64,000 nt of DNA from an uncultured Collinsella sp. (GCA_902493895.1 CABUQW010000004.1:27533-91532); one strand, 5' to 3'; counted from the first letter of the stretch, positions 51,976 through 61,254 are shown. Program-made: numbers and translations. Notes: generated by a model from the sequence alone, not told the origin.

Positions 51976-52632
51976 CTATTTACCACCTTTCATAGCCGGA
52001 ATTCGGCCAACAACGGGAATGCCCAGGAGCTCTTCCGCCTCTTCGGCACCGCGGATGCGGGTATTGAGCATGTCTGCCAAAACGACATAGGCGACTGCGA
52101 TAAAGATACCGGCGAGGAACGCGACGGCAATATACAGCGTGCGCTTGGGGCCGCTGGGGGCTTCGGGGGTCTTAGCCTCGTCGATAACGTTGATGCTCTG
52201 GGCAGCGCCGACGTTCTGAGCGACCGTACTCACCGAGCTGGCCATGGCCTTTGCGACCTTAGCCGTCTCCTTGGCATCGGTGCCGGTAACCGAAAGCGTA
52301 ATGACACGCGTGGTGGTCTCGGAGGAAACAGACACCTTGTAGTCATCCAGATCGGTGAGGCCCAGTTCATTGGCTGCGCCGCTCTTAACGCTATCACTAT
52401 CCAGCAGCGTGGCGATATCGTTGGAAAGCATCTGACTCGCCGAGAGATCGTTGTAGCTCATCTGACCGCTATCGTCGGTCTTGGCGAGAATGTACATGCT
52501 CGTCGTCGCGGTATAGGTGTTGTCCATCGCAACGAAGGACACGATGCCCATGGCGATCGCGCAGACCACCGGAAGGGTGATGACCAGCTGAAGGTGCTTC
52601 TTCAGCAGCTGGAACAGTTCGAGAAGGGTCAT
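51976..52632 (-). CDS. CpsC/Wzz-type chain-length determinant, kinase adaptor
   Basis: A 218-residue protein with two membrane helices (LVITLPVVCAIAMGIVSFVA near residue 16-35 and LYIAVAFLAGIFIAVAYVVL near 165-185) enclosing an extracytoplasmic domain, the Wzz layout. The Pro-rich segment before the second helix (TPEAPSGPKR) and the cytoplasmic tail (EEAEELLGIPVVGRIP) are typical of adaptors that activate BY-kinases. ATG at 52632 follows AAAGGCAAG. First gene of the CpsCDB unit; no glycosyltransferase, flippase or polymerase gene is near. Confidence 0.92.
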   Translation of the reverse strand: MTLLELFQLLKKHLQLVITLPVVCAIAMGIVSFVAMDNTYTATTSMYILAKTDDSGQMSYNDLSASQMLSNDIATLLDSDSVKSGAANELGLTDLDDYKVSVSSETTTRVITLSVTGTDAKETAKVAKAMASSVSTVAQNVGAAQSINVIDEAKTPEAPSGPKRTLYIAVAFLAGIFIAVAYVVLADMLNTRIRGAEEAEELLGIPVVGRIPAMKGGK

Positions 52633-52773
52633 GCAGCTTGCCTTTCATTTCCCCAGTTCGGATTGACAAAACTGTCCGTATGTTATCGCATCTTTTTACC
52701 GAGACCAAACTCTATACATAAGAAACAGGCTCTCCTGTAAAAATGTCGGAAGCAATCGTAAAATTGTACAACA

Positions 52774-52802
52774 ACGCCGCACCCGAAAGTCAAATGCGGC
52801 GT
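52774..52802 (-). terminator. Terminator of the PhoBR-like pair
   Basis: ACGCCGCA and TGCGGCGT form a perfect stem around 13 bases, followed on the minus strand by TGTTGT. It is 25 bp after the kinase stop. Confidence 0.7.
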
Positions 52803-52827
52803 CTGCATCAATATCTATGTTGTATCG

Positions 52828-54252
52828 CTATGCGAATGGCTCGTCCTGCCGTATGGGAAACGTCACCGTAATGGTGGTTCCCACGCCCAACTCGCTCGAC
52901 AAATCGAGCGTGGCGTGATGATACAGGGCCGCATGCTTGACAATTGCAAGCCCCAGACCGGTTCCGCCGCGCGCCTTGGACCTACTCTTGTCCACGCGAT
53001 AGAACCGCTCAAATACCTTGCCCTGTTCTTCAGGCGCGATACCGATTCCCGTGTCGGCGACCGCAAGGAACGGATGGCCTTCGTCGTTGGTGCCGCACTG
53101 CAGCGTAACCGTACCGCCGGGTCGATTGTAGCGGATGGCGTTGCTTGCCAGATTATAGATGAGCTCGTCAATCAAGCGCGACACGCCCTCGATGACCACA
53201 GGCTTGGTCTCATGACTTATCGTCACATTCGCCTGACGGGCGACCTGTTCAAGACGCTGCTCGACCGCGTAGATGGCACGCGAGAGCTCAATAGGCTCCG
53301 TGGAACCAATGGGCACCGCCTCGCCCTCAGTTGCACGCTCGGCCTCGTCCAAGTTAGACAGCGTAAGGATATCGTTGACAAGCGCTGCCAAGCGGCCCGC
53401 CTCACGATAGATGCGACCGCCAAAGTTGCGCAGGTCGCCCTCGCCCTCGACCATGCCGTTTGCGATGAGCTCGGCATAGCCCGAAATCGCCGTAAGCGGC
53501 GTCTTGAGCTCATGGGTGATATTCGCCGTGAACTCGCGGCGCATACGGTCGTTGTCCGCCAGCACCGCCATTTGGCGCTTGAGCTCCTGGCGCTGCGACT
53601 CAATACGCTCAAGCATGGGGACCATCTCGGCATAGGCGTGCTCATAGCTACGGCGTGGGTGGTCCAAATCCACCTCTTGCAAAGGCGCGATGATGGCACG
53701 GGACTCGCGGCGCGCCATAAAAAACGAGAGTACCGCACCCGCTGCTGCGATAAGCAGCATCGGCGCCACCATCGACAGCAAAATCGCCGCAACGCCAGGC
53801 TGGGCCTGCGCCAAGCGGACAACCTGGCCGTTATCAAGGGCGACGGCGCGATACAGCATAATCTCGTCGAGCGTAGAGCTTGCGCGCTCCGCGGAACCCG
53901 AACCACTCTCAAAGGCCTCGATGACCTCGGGGCGATCGCCATGGTTGGGCAGTGTGGAAGGCGACGCCTCGTTGTCGTAGGCAACCGATCCATCCTTGTT
54001 AATCAGCGTGATTCGCAAGTCCTCGCGATCAAGGCTACGCAAGAACGGGATGGGCTCCTGCTGTTCGTCGAGAGCGGCAGCAATGAGCTCGGTTTCCTGC
54101 GCCAGATTGGTACTCGTGGCATCCGCCAAGGTGTTTTGCACAAAGAACGCACCCAGCACCGTAAACGCCACGATAACCGCCATGGCGCAGACAAAGATCG
54201 TCACAAAAACGCGGTGCGACAGCGTATGTTTTCCCTGGGGGGCGAAGACCAC
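52828..54252 (-). CDS. Sensor histidine kinase, PhoR-like
   Basis: A 474-residue kinase with two membrane helices (VFVTIFVCAMAVIVAFTVLGA and LLSMVAPMLLIAAAGAVLSFF) and an extracytoplasmic domain of about 120 residues. HisKA has ITHELKTPLTAISGYAELIA (phospho-His in THELKTP), and the ATPase domain has NLASNAIRYN, VADTGIGIAP, and GGTGLGLAIVKH. It starts 3 bp after the response regulator stop. With the regulator and pstB upstream, a role in phosphate sensing is likely but inferred. Confidence 0.9.
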   Translation of the reverse strand: MVFAPQGKHTLSHRVFVTIFVCAMAVIVAFTVLGAFFVQNTLADATSTNLAQETELIAAALDEQQEPIPFLRSLDREDLRITLINKDGSVAYDNEASPSTLPNHGDRPEVIEAFESGSGSAERASSTLDEIMLYRAVALDNGQVVRLAQAQPGVAAILLSMVAPMLLIAAAGAVLSFFMARRESRAIIAPLQEVDLDHPRRSYEHAYAEMVPMLERIESQRQELKRQMAVLADNDRMRREFTANITHELKTPLTAISGYAELIANGMVEGEGDLRNFGGRIYREAGRLAALVNDILTLSNLDEAERATEGEAVPIGSTEPIELSRAIYAVEQRLEQVARQANVTISHETKPVVIEGVSRLIDELIYNLASNAIRYNRPGGTVTLQCGTNDEGHPFLAVADTGIGIAPEEQGKVFERFYRVDKSRSKARGGTGLGLAIVKHAALYHHATLDLSSELGVGTTITVTFPIRQDEPFA

Positions 54253-54255
54253 GGG

Positions 54256-54984
54256 TTACTCCTCCGATGCGGTGGCCGCGGTGTCGTCACCTTCGGCACC
54301 ATCACCGGCAGAAGGCTCGGCCAAGCGGTAGCCCACGCCGCGCACGGTCTCGATGGCGCTGGCATGCTCGCCCAGTTTTTGGCGAAGCGTCTGCACGTGC
54401 ACGTCAACGGTGCGCGAACCGCCGTCGAAGTCCCAGCCCCACACGCTCTGCAGCAACGACTCGCGGGTAAAAACCACGCCGGGCTTGCGCATGAGGTACT
54501 CGAGCAGGTCGAACTCGCGCAGGGTGAGCTTAAGCGGCTCGCCGGCAACGGTCACCTCGCGATGGCTGGGCGAGAGCACGATGTCGCCCACGCTGAGCAC
54601 ATCGCTCGCCTGCTTGACCATGCCGCCGCGACGCAGCAGTGCGCGGCAGCGGCTCGCAAGCTCCATGAGCGAAAACGGCTTAGTCAGGTAATCGTCGGCA
54701 CCGCCATCGAGCGCCATCACCTTGTCGAGCTCGGTATCCTTGGCGGTAAGCATCATGATGGGCACCGTCGCCGTCAGGCGATCGGCACGCAGTCGACGCA
54801 TAATCGCCAAGCCATCGGTATCGGGCAGCATGATGTCGAGCAGCACAGCATCGGGCACCCGTCGCGCCACGGCGGCCTTAAACTCGCCATCGCACGAAAA
54901 GCCCTCGGCCTCGATTCCCTGCTTGCGCAGTGCATAGACCGTCAAATCCCTGATGTTGTCATCGTCTTCGACGTAATAGATCAT
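54256..54984 (-). CDS. OmpR/PhoB-family response regulator
   Basis: A 242-residue regulator. The receiver is complete (YYVEDDDN, phospho-Asp in LLDIMLPDTDG, Lys in LTKPF), and the winged-helix domain reads LTLREFDLLEYLMRKPGVVF, then SRTVDVHVQTLRQKLG and VRGVGYRL. The C-terminus adds an acidic Ala/Glu/Asp tail. ATG at 54984 follows AAAAGGGG. It is the middle gene of a pstB-regulator-kinase row, 65 bp after pstB. Confidence 0.92.
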   Translation of the reverse strand: MIYYVEDDDNIRDLTVYALRKQGIEAEGFSCDGEFKAAVARRVPDAVLLDIMLPDTDGLAIMRRLRADRLTATVPIMMLTAKDTELDKVMALDGGADDYLTKPFSLMELASRCRALLRRGGMVKQASDVLSVGDIVLSPSHREVTVAGEPLKLTLREFDLLEYLMRKPGVVFTRESLLQSVWGWDFDGGSRTVDVHVQTLRQKLGEHASAIETVRGVGYRLAEPSAGDGAEGDDTAATASEE

Positions 54985-55049
54985 GTTGAACCCCTTTTGC
55001 GGCCGGCATGACCGCATCTTAACCCTAAAGGCGCCTGTACTAGATGGTA

Positions 55050-55925
<876 letters not shown>

Positions 55926-56028
55926 ACCGCATACCTCCACATCGATATCAATTCAGCAGTATCGATAGTAGGAATCGCGGCTCATATGCACGTGAGCGCA
56001 TTGTCAAGTGTTTGTAAGGGCACGCTGG

Positions 56029-57267
56029 CTATGCGGCGGGCAGCTCGATGGTGAATATCGTGTGTTCGGGCGTCGATTCACATGCAACGGTACCGCCGTG
56101 CGCGCATACGATCTCCTTGGCGATGGCAAGCCCCAGTCCAGCGCCGCCGCGATTGGTCGCACGCGCCGCATCCAGGCGATAGAACTTCTCAAAGATCACC
56201 TTGAGCTTAGCCGCAGGGATGGGATCGCCCTGATTGATAAAGCGCACGCGCACGCCACCGCCGTCCCGGCGTCTGGCCTCGATCGTGATGGTCGAGCCCT
56301 CATAGCTATAGGCAATAGCGTTTTTCATGATGTTGTTGAACACGCGAGCCATTTTGTCGCCATCCACGAGCACCGTCAGGTCCTCGCGAATATCAACTTG
56401 GACTTCCTTATGCTGCTCGTTGAGGATGGGATAGAACTCGTCAGTCACCTGAGCCAGCAGCAACCCCAGATCAACATAGCCGCGCGTGAGCACAATATCG
56501 TGGAAGTCAAAGCGCGTGATATCGAAGAACTCTTCGATGAGTGCATCGAGCCGGTGCGCCTTGTCGAGCGCCACGCCCGTAAAGTGCGCACGTTGCTCAA
56601 CCGGCAGCTCGGGAGCCTCTTGCAGCAGCGAAAGATAGCCCACCACACTGGCAAGCGGGGTGCGTAGGTCATGTGCCAAGTACGTGACCAAATCGTCCTT
56701 GCGATGCGACTCGTCACGCAGAGCTTGCTGCACCTTGCGCTCACGGTCACGCACGCGGTTAAGGGCGCCCTCGACCTCCAAGAAGTCGCCGTCGATGTTA
56801 TCCCAGGTGTCGGGGTGATCGATCAGGCGATCTTGAATACGAGCGGCCAGCACACAATCGGCATGCTGCTCGCCCTGCTCGTAGCCCTGGTAGTACAGGG
56901 CGCGGCCACACAAGAACAGCACGCACGCGGCAAGCGCCAGCACAAAGCCAAGCATGTTGAATACAAAGCCGGCATCGAACAGCACCGGCCCTTCGATGCC
57001 GCCGAGCGCCATGGCGCCAATCGCCAACGTCATGGCCCACGCGGCGCCGCCAATCACCACGCAGCGACACACGATCTCAAATCGATCGATCAGCAAAAAG
57101 CCGACAAGCAGCACCGCCAAGATTCCGACGATGTTGTCGATGCCAATCAGCAGCAGGCTCAGCAAAAAGAGCAGCACCGTTGCAAGCGCGCGGTTGTCGA
57201 CGACCGACCTCACGTATTCAAAGAGCCGATCGGGCACCTCGAACGCTTCCCTATCGTCTTTTGTCAT
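56029..57267 (-). CDS. Sensor histidine kinase, VanS-like
   Basis: A 412-residue kinase with a cluster of about four membrane helices in the first 130 residues and almost no extracytoplasmic domain. The kinase core is close to VanS: TYLAHDLRTPLASVVGYLSL (phospho-His in AHDLRTP), DKAHRLDALIEEFFDITRFD, ARVFNNIMKNAIAYS, and GGAGLGLAIAKEIV. ATG at 57267 follows GAGGATC. It lies 26 bp after its regulator gene. VanS kinases sense glycopeptides or cell-wall changes; the signal here is unknown, and no vanHAX genes are present. Confidence 0.9.
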   Translation of the reverse strand: MTKDDREAFEVPDRLFEYVRSVVDNRALATVLLFLLSLLLIGIDNIVGILAVLLVGFLLIDRFEIVCRCVVIGGAAWAMTLAIGAMALGGIEGPVLFDAGFVFNMLGFVLALAACVLFLCGRALYYQGYEQGEQHADCVLAARIQDRLIDHPDTWDNIDGDFLEVEGALNRVRDRERKVQQALRDESHRKDDLVTYLAHDLRTPLASVVGYLSLLQEAPELPVEQRAHFTGVALDKAHRLDALIEEFFDITRFDFHDIVLTRGYVDLGLLLAQVTDEFYPILNEQHKEVQVDIREDLTVLVDGDKMARVFNNIMKNAIAYSYEGSTITIEARRRDGGGVRVRFINQGDPIPAAKLKVIFEKFYRLDAARATNRGGAGLGLAIAKEIVCAHGGTVACESTPEHTIFTIELPAA

Positions 57268-57293
57268 ATCAAGATCCTCACAAGCGAAAAGCG

Positions 57294-57989
57294 TTATTCG
57301 ATGATGTAGCCGACGCCCCAGACGTTTTTGATAAAGCGTGGCTTTTGTGCGTCGTCGCCGATCTTTTCGCGCAAGTGGCGAATATGCACCATCACCGTAT
57401 TGTTGGAGCCGGGCATAAAATCCTCGCTCCACACCGCGCGGAACAGGTCCTCCACGGCCACCACGCTGCCGCGATGCTCGACCAGATACAGCAAGATTGA
57501 ATACTCGGTGGGTGTGAGGCGTACCGGTGAACCGTCCACTGTCACGGAACGAGCATCGCGGTTGATCTCCAAGCCGTCGAGCTGAATGGTCGGCGACTCG
57601 GCCGCCTGCGCACGGCTACCGTAGCTGGTGTAGCGGCGAAGCTGAGCGTGCACACGCGCGATGAGCTCCAGCGGGCGGAACGGCTTGACCACGTAATCGT
57701 CCGCGCCAAGCGAAAGGCCCTCGATCTTGTCTTGCTGGGCATCGCGCGCCGTCAGCATAATCACAGGATAGGTATGGCTGGAACGGATCGTACGCAGCAG
57801 CTCAAATCCATCGATATCGGGCAGCATGACATCCAGCAGCGCCAGATCGAACTCCTGCTCCAAGATTGCCTTGGCAGCATCGGCCCCGCTATAGGCAATC
57901 TGGACATCAAAGCCCTCTTTTGTAAGGTAGATACCAACCAAGTCGGCGATGGCCTTCTCGTCATCAACTACCAGTATGCGCTCGTTCAT
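57294..57989 (-). CDS. Response regulator, VanR-like
   Basis: A 231-residue OmpR-family regulator with an intact receiver (ILVVDDEKAIADLVGIYL, phospho-Asp in LLDVMLPDIDG, Lys in VVKPF) and winged-helix domain (LTPTEYSILLYLVEHRGSVV, NNTVMVHIRHLREKIGDD, VWGVGYII). ATG at 57989 follows GAGGAGC. Divergent from the D,D-carboxypeptidase gene across about 200 bp, which is a plausible target. Confidence 0.92.
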   Translation of the reverse strand: MNERILVVDDEKAIADLVGIYLTKEGFDVQIAYSGADAAKAILEQEFDLALLDVMLPDIDGFELLRTIRSSHTYPVIMLTARDAQQDKIEGLSLGADDYVVKPFRPLELIARVHAQLRRYTSYGSRAQAAESPTIQLDGLEINRDARSVTVDGSPVRLTPTEYSILLYLVEHRGSVVAVEDLFRAVWSEDFMPGSNNTVMVHIRHLREKIGDDAQKPRFIKNVWGVGYIIE

Positions 57990-58141
57990 GCGTGCTCCTC
58001 TCGCGCTCCATTATGCCTGAGGCGACGCACGCCACACACAACAAGCGTGGGTGATTAAGTCGGCCTTAAGCACCCTTGTGCCCGTTCGGGTGCGGATGTG
58101 GGCCAAGCGCGCACGCGATGATCGCCGACGCCGGCAAACGA

Positions 58142-58147
58142 TATACT
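58142..58147 (+). promoter_or_regulatory. Candidate -10 box of the carboxypeptidase gene
   Basis: TATACT lies 40 bp upstream of the chosen GTG start and supports that start over upstream in-frame ATG codons, which would precede the promoter. The -35 region is not clear, as expected if an activator such as the VanR-like protein is needed. Confidence 0.5.
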
Positions 58148-58186
58148 CTAGTTTCAGAAGAGACCATCCCGTCGAAAGCGAAATCT

Positions 58187-59527
58187 GTGAAGTCCCTCAC
58201 CTCTTTTGCAAAGCGCTCAGCCCAGCTTGCCGCCGGCTTTGTCTGCGCTATCGCCCTTGCCGCCGGCGTGCCCACCGTCGCCGGCGCCCAAGTGCTCACG
58301 ACCGACAATGTTTGCGGCAAAACCGCCGATGTGCGCGGTATCACGGCCGAAAACCTGCCCGATATCGATGCGACCAATGCCCTCGTCATGGGCAAAGACG
58401 GCACCGTCTACTATGCCCGCGGCGCCGATGAGCAGGTCAAGATTGCCTCGATCACCAAGGTCATGACCGCAATCCTAACCGTCGAGAATTGCAAGATGGA
58501 CGAGAAGGTCACGGTGAGCAACGCCGCAGCCACCGTGGGTAATTCGACCGCCGGCTTGCTCGAAGGCGACGAGCTTACCGTGGAGCAGGCACTGCGCGGC
58601 CTGATGATTCCCTCGGGCAACGACGCCGCCATCGTGCTCGCCGAATATGTGGGCAAGAAGATCGACCCTAAGACCAAAGACGCCGAGGCCACATTTGTGA
58701 AGGCCATGAACGAGCGCGCTAAGAAGCTCGGCTGCACCGGTACGCTTTTTGAAAACCCGCATGGTCTGGACTTTGATGAGTGGGCTGGCGATATGCACTC
58801 AACCGCACACGACGTAGCGCTGATGATGCAGGAGGCCATGAAAAACGACACGATCCGCGAGGTCGTAGCGAGCGAGGATTCCTGGATCGAAGTCACGGGC
58901 GCCGACGGCACCGACCATTCGCATTCCATGGACACGCATAACTATTTGCTGGGCCAAGATGGCAACATCGGCGGCAAGACCGGCACCACCGACGACGCGG
59001 GCTATTGCTTTACGAGCGCCTACAACCGCGACGGCGACGAGATCTACACCGTTATTTTGAACTCCACCACCACCGATCAGCGCTTTACCGATACCGCCAC
59101 CCTTGCCAACTGGTACTACGACCACAAGGTGACGGTCGCAATCGCCAACACGCAAGAAAAGACCGTCAACGGCAACCCGCTTATGGCGCGCATTAGTCAA
59201 ACCGACTGGACGGATAAGACAATCGACGCCACGCTCGCCGATCCCACGGCGCAAGCGACCGTGTTTTCTCTTGCCGGCGAGGTGACCGAAAAGGTTAGCT
59301 ACGACGATCTTTCGGGCACGGTGCATGTGGGCGACAAGGTGGGCAGCGTTACACTCAAGCAGGACGGCACCAAGATTGCCGTCGTGGATTTGGTTGCCGA
59401 CGAGGAAGGCTCGGGGCCGAATCCCATTGAGTGGCTCCTTGTGAAGCTCGACCGCCTGGGCCGCCGCATCGACAACCGCCCGCTCACAGCCGAGAGCGAG
59501 ACCGTAGCCAAGGCACCCGAGGTGTAA
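58187..59527 (+). CDS. Serine-type D-alanyl-D-alanine carboxypeptidase (PBP5-like)
   Basis: Removes the terminal D-Ala from peptidoglycan stem peptides. The 446-residue product has a signal peptide (about residues 1-35, with a hydrophobic core AAGFVCAIALAAGVPTVAG) and all three catalytic motifs: SITK (nucleophile Ser), SGN, and KTG (GGKTGTT). A C-terminal beta domain follows, then a likely amphipathic tail (EWLLVKLDRLGRRIDN) for membrane attachment. GTG at 58187 is preferred since the promoter -10 lies just upstream and the signal peptide starts there; its ribosome site is weak (GAAAG). It is divergent from the VanRS-like genes. Confidence 0.93.
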   Translation: MKSLTSFAKRSAQLAAGFVCAIALAAGVPTVAGAQVLTTDNVCGKTADVRGITAENLPDIDATNALVMGKDGTVYYARGADEQVKIASITKVMTAILTVENCKMDEKVTVSNAAATVGNSTAGLLEGDELTVEQALRGLMIPSGNDAAIVLAEYVGKKIDPKTKDAEATFVKAMNERAKKLGCTGTLFENPHGLDFDEWAGDMHSTAHDVALMMQEAMKNDTIREVVASEDSWIEVTGADGTDHSHSMDTHNYLLGQDGNIGGKTGTTDDAGYCFTSAYNRDGDEIYTVILNSTTTDQRFTDTATLANWYYDHKVTVAIANTQEKTVNGNPLMARISQTDWTDKTIDATLADPTAQATVFSLAGEVTEKVSYDDLSGTVHVGDKVGSVTLKQDGTKIAVVDLVADEEGSGPNPIEWLLVKLDRLGRRIDNRPLTAESETVAKAPEV

Positions 59528-59555
59528 GGTCGAAGAACAATACACTCGCTGAAAG

Positions 59556-59585
59556 GAGGCGTCCAACGGGGCGCCTCATTTTTTG
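59556..59585 (+). terminator. Terminator of the carboxypeptidase gene
   Basis: GAGGCG and CGCCTC pair around 10 bases, followed by ATTTTTTG on the plus strand, 29 bp after the stop codon. Confidence 0.85.
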
Positions 59586-59586
59586 A

Positions 59587-59676
59587 GGGTTCGAATCCCC
59601 AGTTAACATTCTCCTAATCAAAAAAGGGCCCTGAATGGGACCCTTCTTTCAATTCATACTGGCGGAGAGCTGGGGA
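59587..59676 (-). pseudogene. 3' remnant of a second tRNA-Ser with its terminator
   Basis: 59660-59676 repeats the last 17 bases of tRNA-Ser(GCU) including CCA (TGGCGGAGAGCTGGGGA on the plus strand), and 59620-59649 repeats the tRNA terminator hairpin. The copy breaks inside the T arm and is followed by unrelated GC-rich palindromes. A plus-strand T-arm motif, GGGTTCGAATCCCCAG, lies at 59587-59602. This looks like a duplicated tRNA whose body has been replaced. Confidence 0.75.
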
Positions 59677-59798
59677 TGTCCGGGCATGCTACGCATGCCC
59701 TCCGGCTTCAAAGCCTGGCGGCTTTTCGCCCACGGGCTACAAACGCTTTCGCGTTTGCTTAACGCCCGTGCCCTCTCGGGTTCGAATCCCCAGCGCCC
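59677..59798. repeat. GC-rich palindromic filler ending in a tRNA T-arm motif
   Basis: About 100 bp with small hairpins (GGGCATGC.ACGCATGCCC, ACGGGC...GCCCGT around AAACGC.TTTCGCGTTT), then GGGTTCGAATCCCCAGCG at 59778-59795. A related arrangement with GCCCGCGGGC and ACGCCCGCGCCTC occurs at 63.8-64.0 kb. No reading frame is evident. Confidence 0.65.
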
Positions 59799-59810
59799 TT
59801 TCTCGATAAT

Positions 59811-59840
59811 AAAAAAGGGCCCCCGATGGGACCCTTCTTT
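59811..59840 (-). terminator. Terminator of tRNA-Ser
   Basis: GGGCCC and GGGACCC-type arms around GATG, followed on the minus strand by TTTTTTATT. It lies 10 bp after the tRNA 3' end and is duplicated at 59620-59649. Confidence 0.75.
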
Positions 59841-59850
59841 AAAGTTAAAC

Positions 59851-59941
59851 TGGCGGAGAGCTGGGGATTCGAACCCCAGATGCCCTTTTGGGGCATACTC
59901 GCTTAGCAGGCGAGCACCTTCGGCCTCTCGGTCAGCTCTCC
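59851..59941 (-). tRNA. tRNA-Ser (anticodon GCU)
   Basis: A 91-base tRNA on the minus strand with encoded CCA. The acceptor stem GGAGAGC pairs with GCTCTCC, the anticodon loop reads CTGCTAA with anticodon GCT in a CTCGC/GCGAG stem, and the long variable arm ATGCCC...GGGCAT is typical for serine tRNAs. The T arm is TGGGG-TTCGAAT-CCCCA. It reads AGC and AGU codons. A broken copy lies 175 bp away on the same strand. Confidence 0.95.
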
Positions 59942-60009
59942 GTAACAGCCGTTCTATAGTAACCAAACAGTCGAGGATGGGCAAGAGGGAATTTGGAGCG
60001 ATTCCATTT

Positions 60010-61092
60010 TTACCTTTCCCGCACCGCCTCCAACAAATAGTCGCGCATATACGGAATTGCAAACGAAACACAGCCATAGCCCGCGGGCTCAATCAACCCC
60101 GCATCGATCAGACGCTTGCGATATGACCCAACTTTGTTCGCCGACAAACCCATCTTCTTGGCGATATCGCCGTTGGCGATATCGACGCCCTCGCATTGAG
60201 CCATCGCCGCGAGATACTGAAACTGCCGTTCCGACACCCTGCGCAGCGCTGGGGCAATCACCATAGCATTAAAGCTATCAAGAGCCGCCTGGATACCCTT
60301 ACGAGCCGCCTCTTCGCTCACGCTCTCCGCCCCACTGCGCGCAGCAACCTGCCAAGCGTAATATCCGACCAGCTGGACCATAAAGGGATAGCCTGCCGAA
60401 GCTTTTGTTAATAGCTCAGCGGCACCTTTGTCGAGCTCCTTGCCCGCTCGTCTCATCGTATCCTCAAACGATCCGCCAACTTCAAAATCGGAAAGCCGAG
60501 TAAGTTCAACATGTTTGGCTCGCTGAAGGAACGTCAACGTATCATCCACCACCACGCCATCTACCGATGTCGGCAGCCCGGCGAAAGCGAAAGCGACATT
60601 CGCTCCTTGGCGGATCAAGAGCTGCATCTCATTGCCTAGCTCGCGCATTTCCTCAGTTGAGGCATCCTGGATCTCGTCGAGCGTAATGAGCAGACCACCG
60701 CGCTTCGCAGCATCGTACATCGCCTCGCCCAGATGAGAGGCCGACTTCGACATCTCCATGGAGCCAAGGCTGACCCCTAAAATCGATGGGGAAATCGAGA
60801 TTGATTCAAGACGAACGTTTCGCTGCAGAGCCTCGAGGATTCTATTGCAAAAACCAGCATTGGAGACAACGTCAACGACCTCGAATCCTTTTTTGCGTGC
60901 AAGGTCACCCAATGCATTAAGGAGCACCGTTTTACCTGTGCCTCGGACGCCCGAGATGCGCATGAGTCGATCGGGGGCACCAGGACCATTCTCAAGAGCC
61001 TCGGCAAAGTCATCCAAAACAGTGTCCCGTCCGATAAGCTCAGGCGGATTCATGCCCGCCGTTGGCTTAAAGGGGTTAACAGCTTTCGTCAT
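60010..61092 (-). CDS. AAA+ ATPase with C-terminal winged-helix-like region (paralogue 2)
   Basis: A 360-residue paralogue of the ATPase at 9332-10423, alignable over the whole length. Walker A is GVRGTGKT, Walker B LLITLDEIQD, sensor-1 region AFAGLPTSVDG, lid YPFMVQLVGYYAWQVAAR, and the C-terminal winged-helix-like part has GDIAKKMGLSANKVGSYRKR and ends FAIPYMRDYL. ATG at 61092 follows GAGGAGGG. Between the gene and its start-proximal region lies an array of six 9-10-bp repeats. It sits just downstream of tRNA-Ser, a common site for horizontally gained genes. Function unknown; autoregulation or a replication-like role are possible. Confidence 0.88.
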   Translation of the reverse strand: MTKAVNPFKPTAGMNPPELIGRDTVLDDFAEALENGPGAPDRLMRISGVRGTGKTVLLNALGDLARKKGFEVVDVVSNAGFCNRILEALQRNVRLESISISPSILGVSLGSMEMSKSASHLGEAMYDAAKRGGLLITLDEIQDASTEEMRELGNEMQLLIRQGANVAFAFAGLPTSVDGVVVDDTLTFLQRAKHVELTRLSDFEVGGSFEDTMRRAGKELDKGAAELLTKASAGYPFMVQLVGYYAWQVAARSGAESVSEEAARKGIQAALDSFNAMVIAPALRRVSERQFQYLAAMAQCEGVDIANGDIAKKMGLSANKVGSYRKRLIDAGLIEPAGYGCVSFAIPYMRDYLLEAVRER

Positions 61093-61111
61093 TCTGCCCT
61101 CCTCTACTAGT

Positions 61112-61167
61112 TTTAACAACTTTAACAAAGTTTAGCAACTTTAGCAGAGTTTAACAGTTTTAGCAGG
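61112..61167 (-). repeat. Array of six 9-10-bp repeats before AAA+ ATPase 2
   Basis: Read in the gene direction the units are CCTGCTAAA, ACTGTTAAA, CTCTGCTAAA, GTTGCTAAA, CTTTGTTAAA, GTTGTTAAA. The spacing alternates 9 and 10 bp. The last unit ends 19 bp before the ATG, as in ATPase 1 (21 bp). The core TTGCTAAA differs from TTGCTATA there by one base, with the same number of units. Confidence 0.9.
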
Positions 61168-61254
61168 CTCGGCGGCTTTATGCCTTACTGATCCTGCCGG
61201 GTCCTCCCGCCCGCGCCGATACAAATAGCGCGGTGCGGCCCCTCTATATCGCCC

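Noticed and set aside
57990..58186. vanHAX-type resistance genes next to the VanRS-like pair
   Set aside because: No ligase, dehydrogenase or dipeptidase gene is present; only the carboxypeptidase, so no resistance cluster is claimed.
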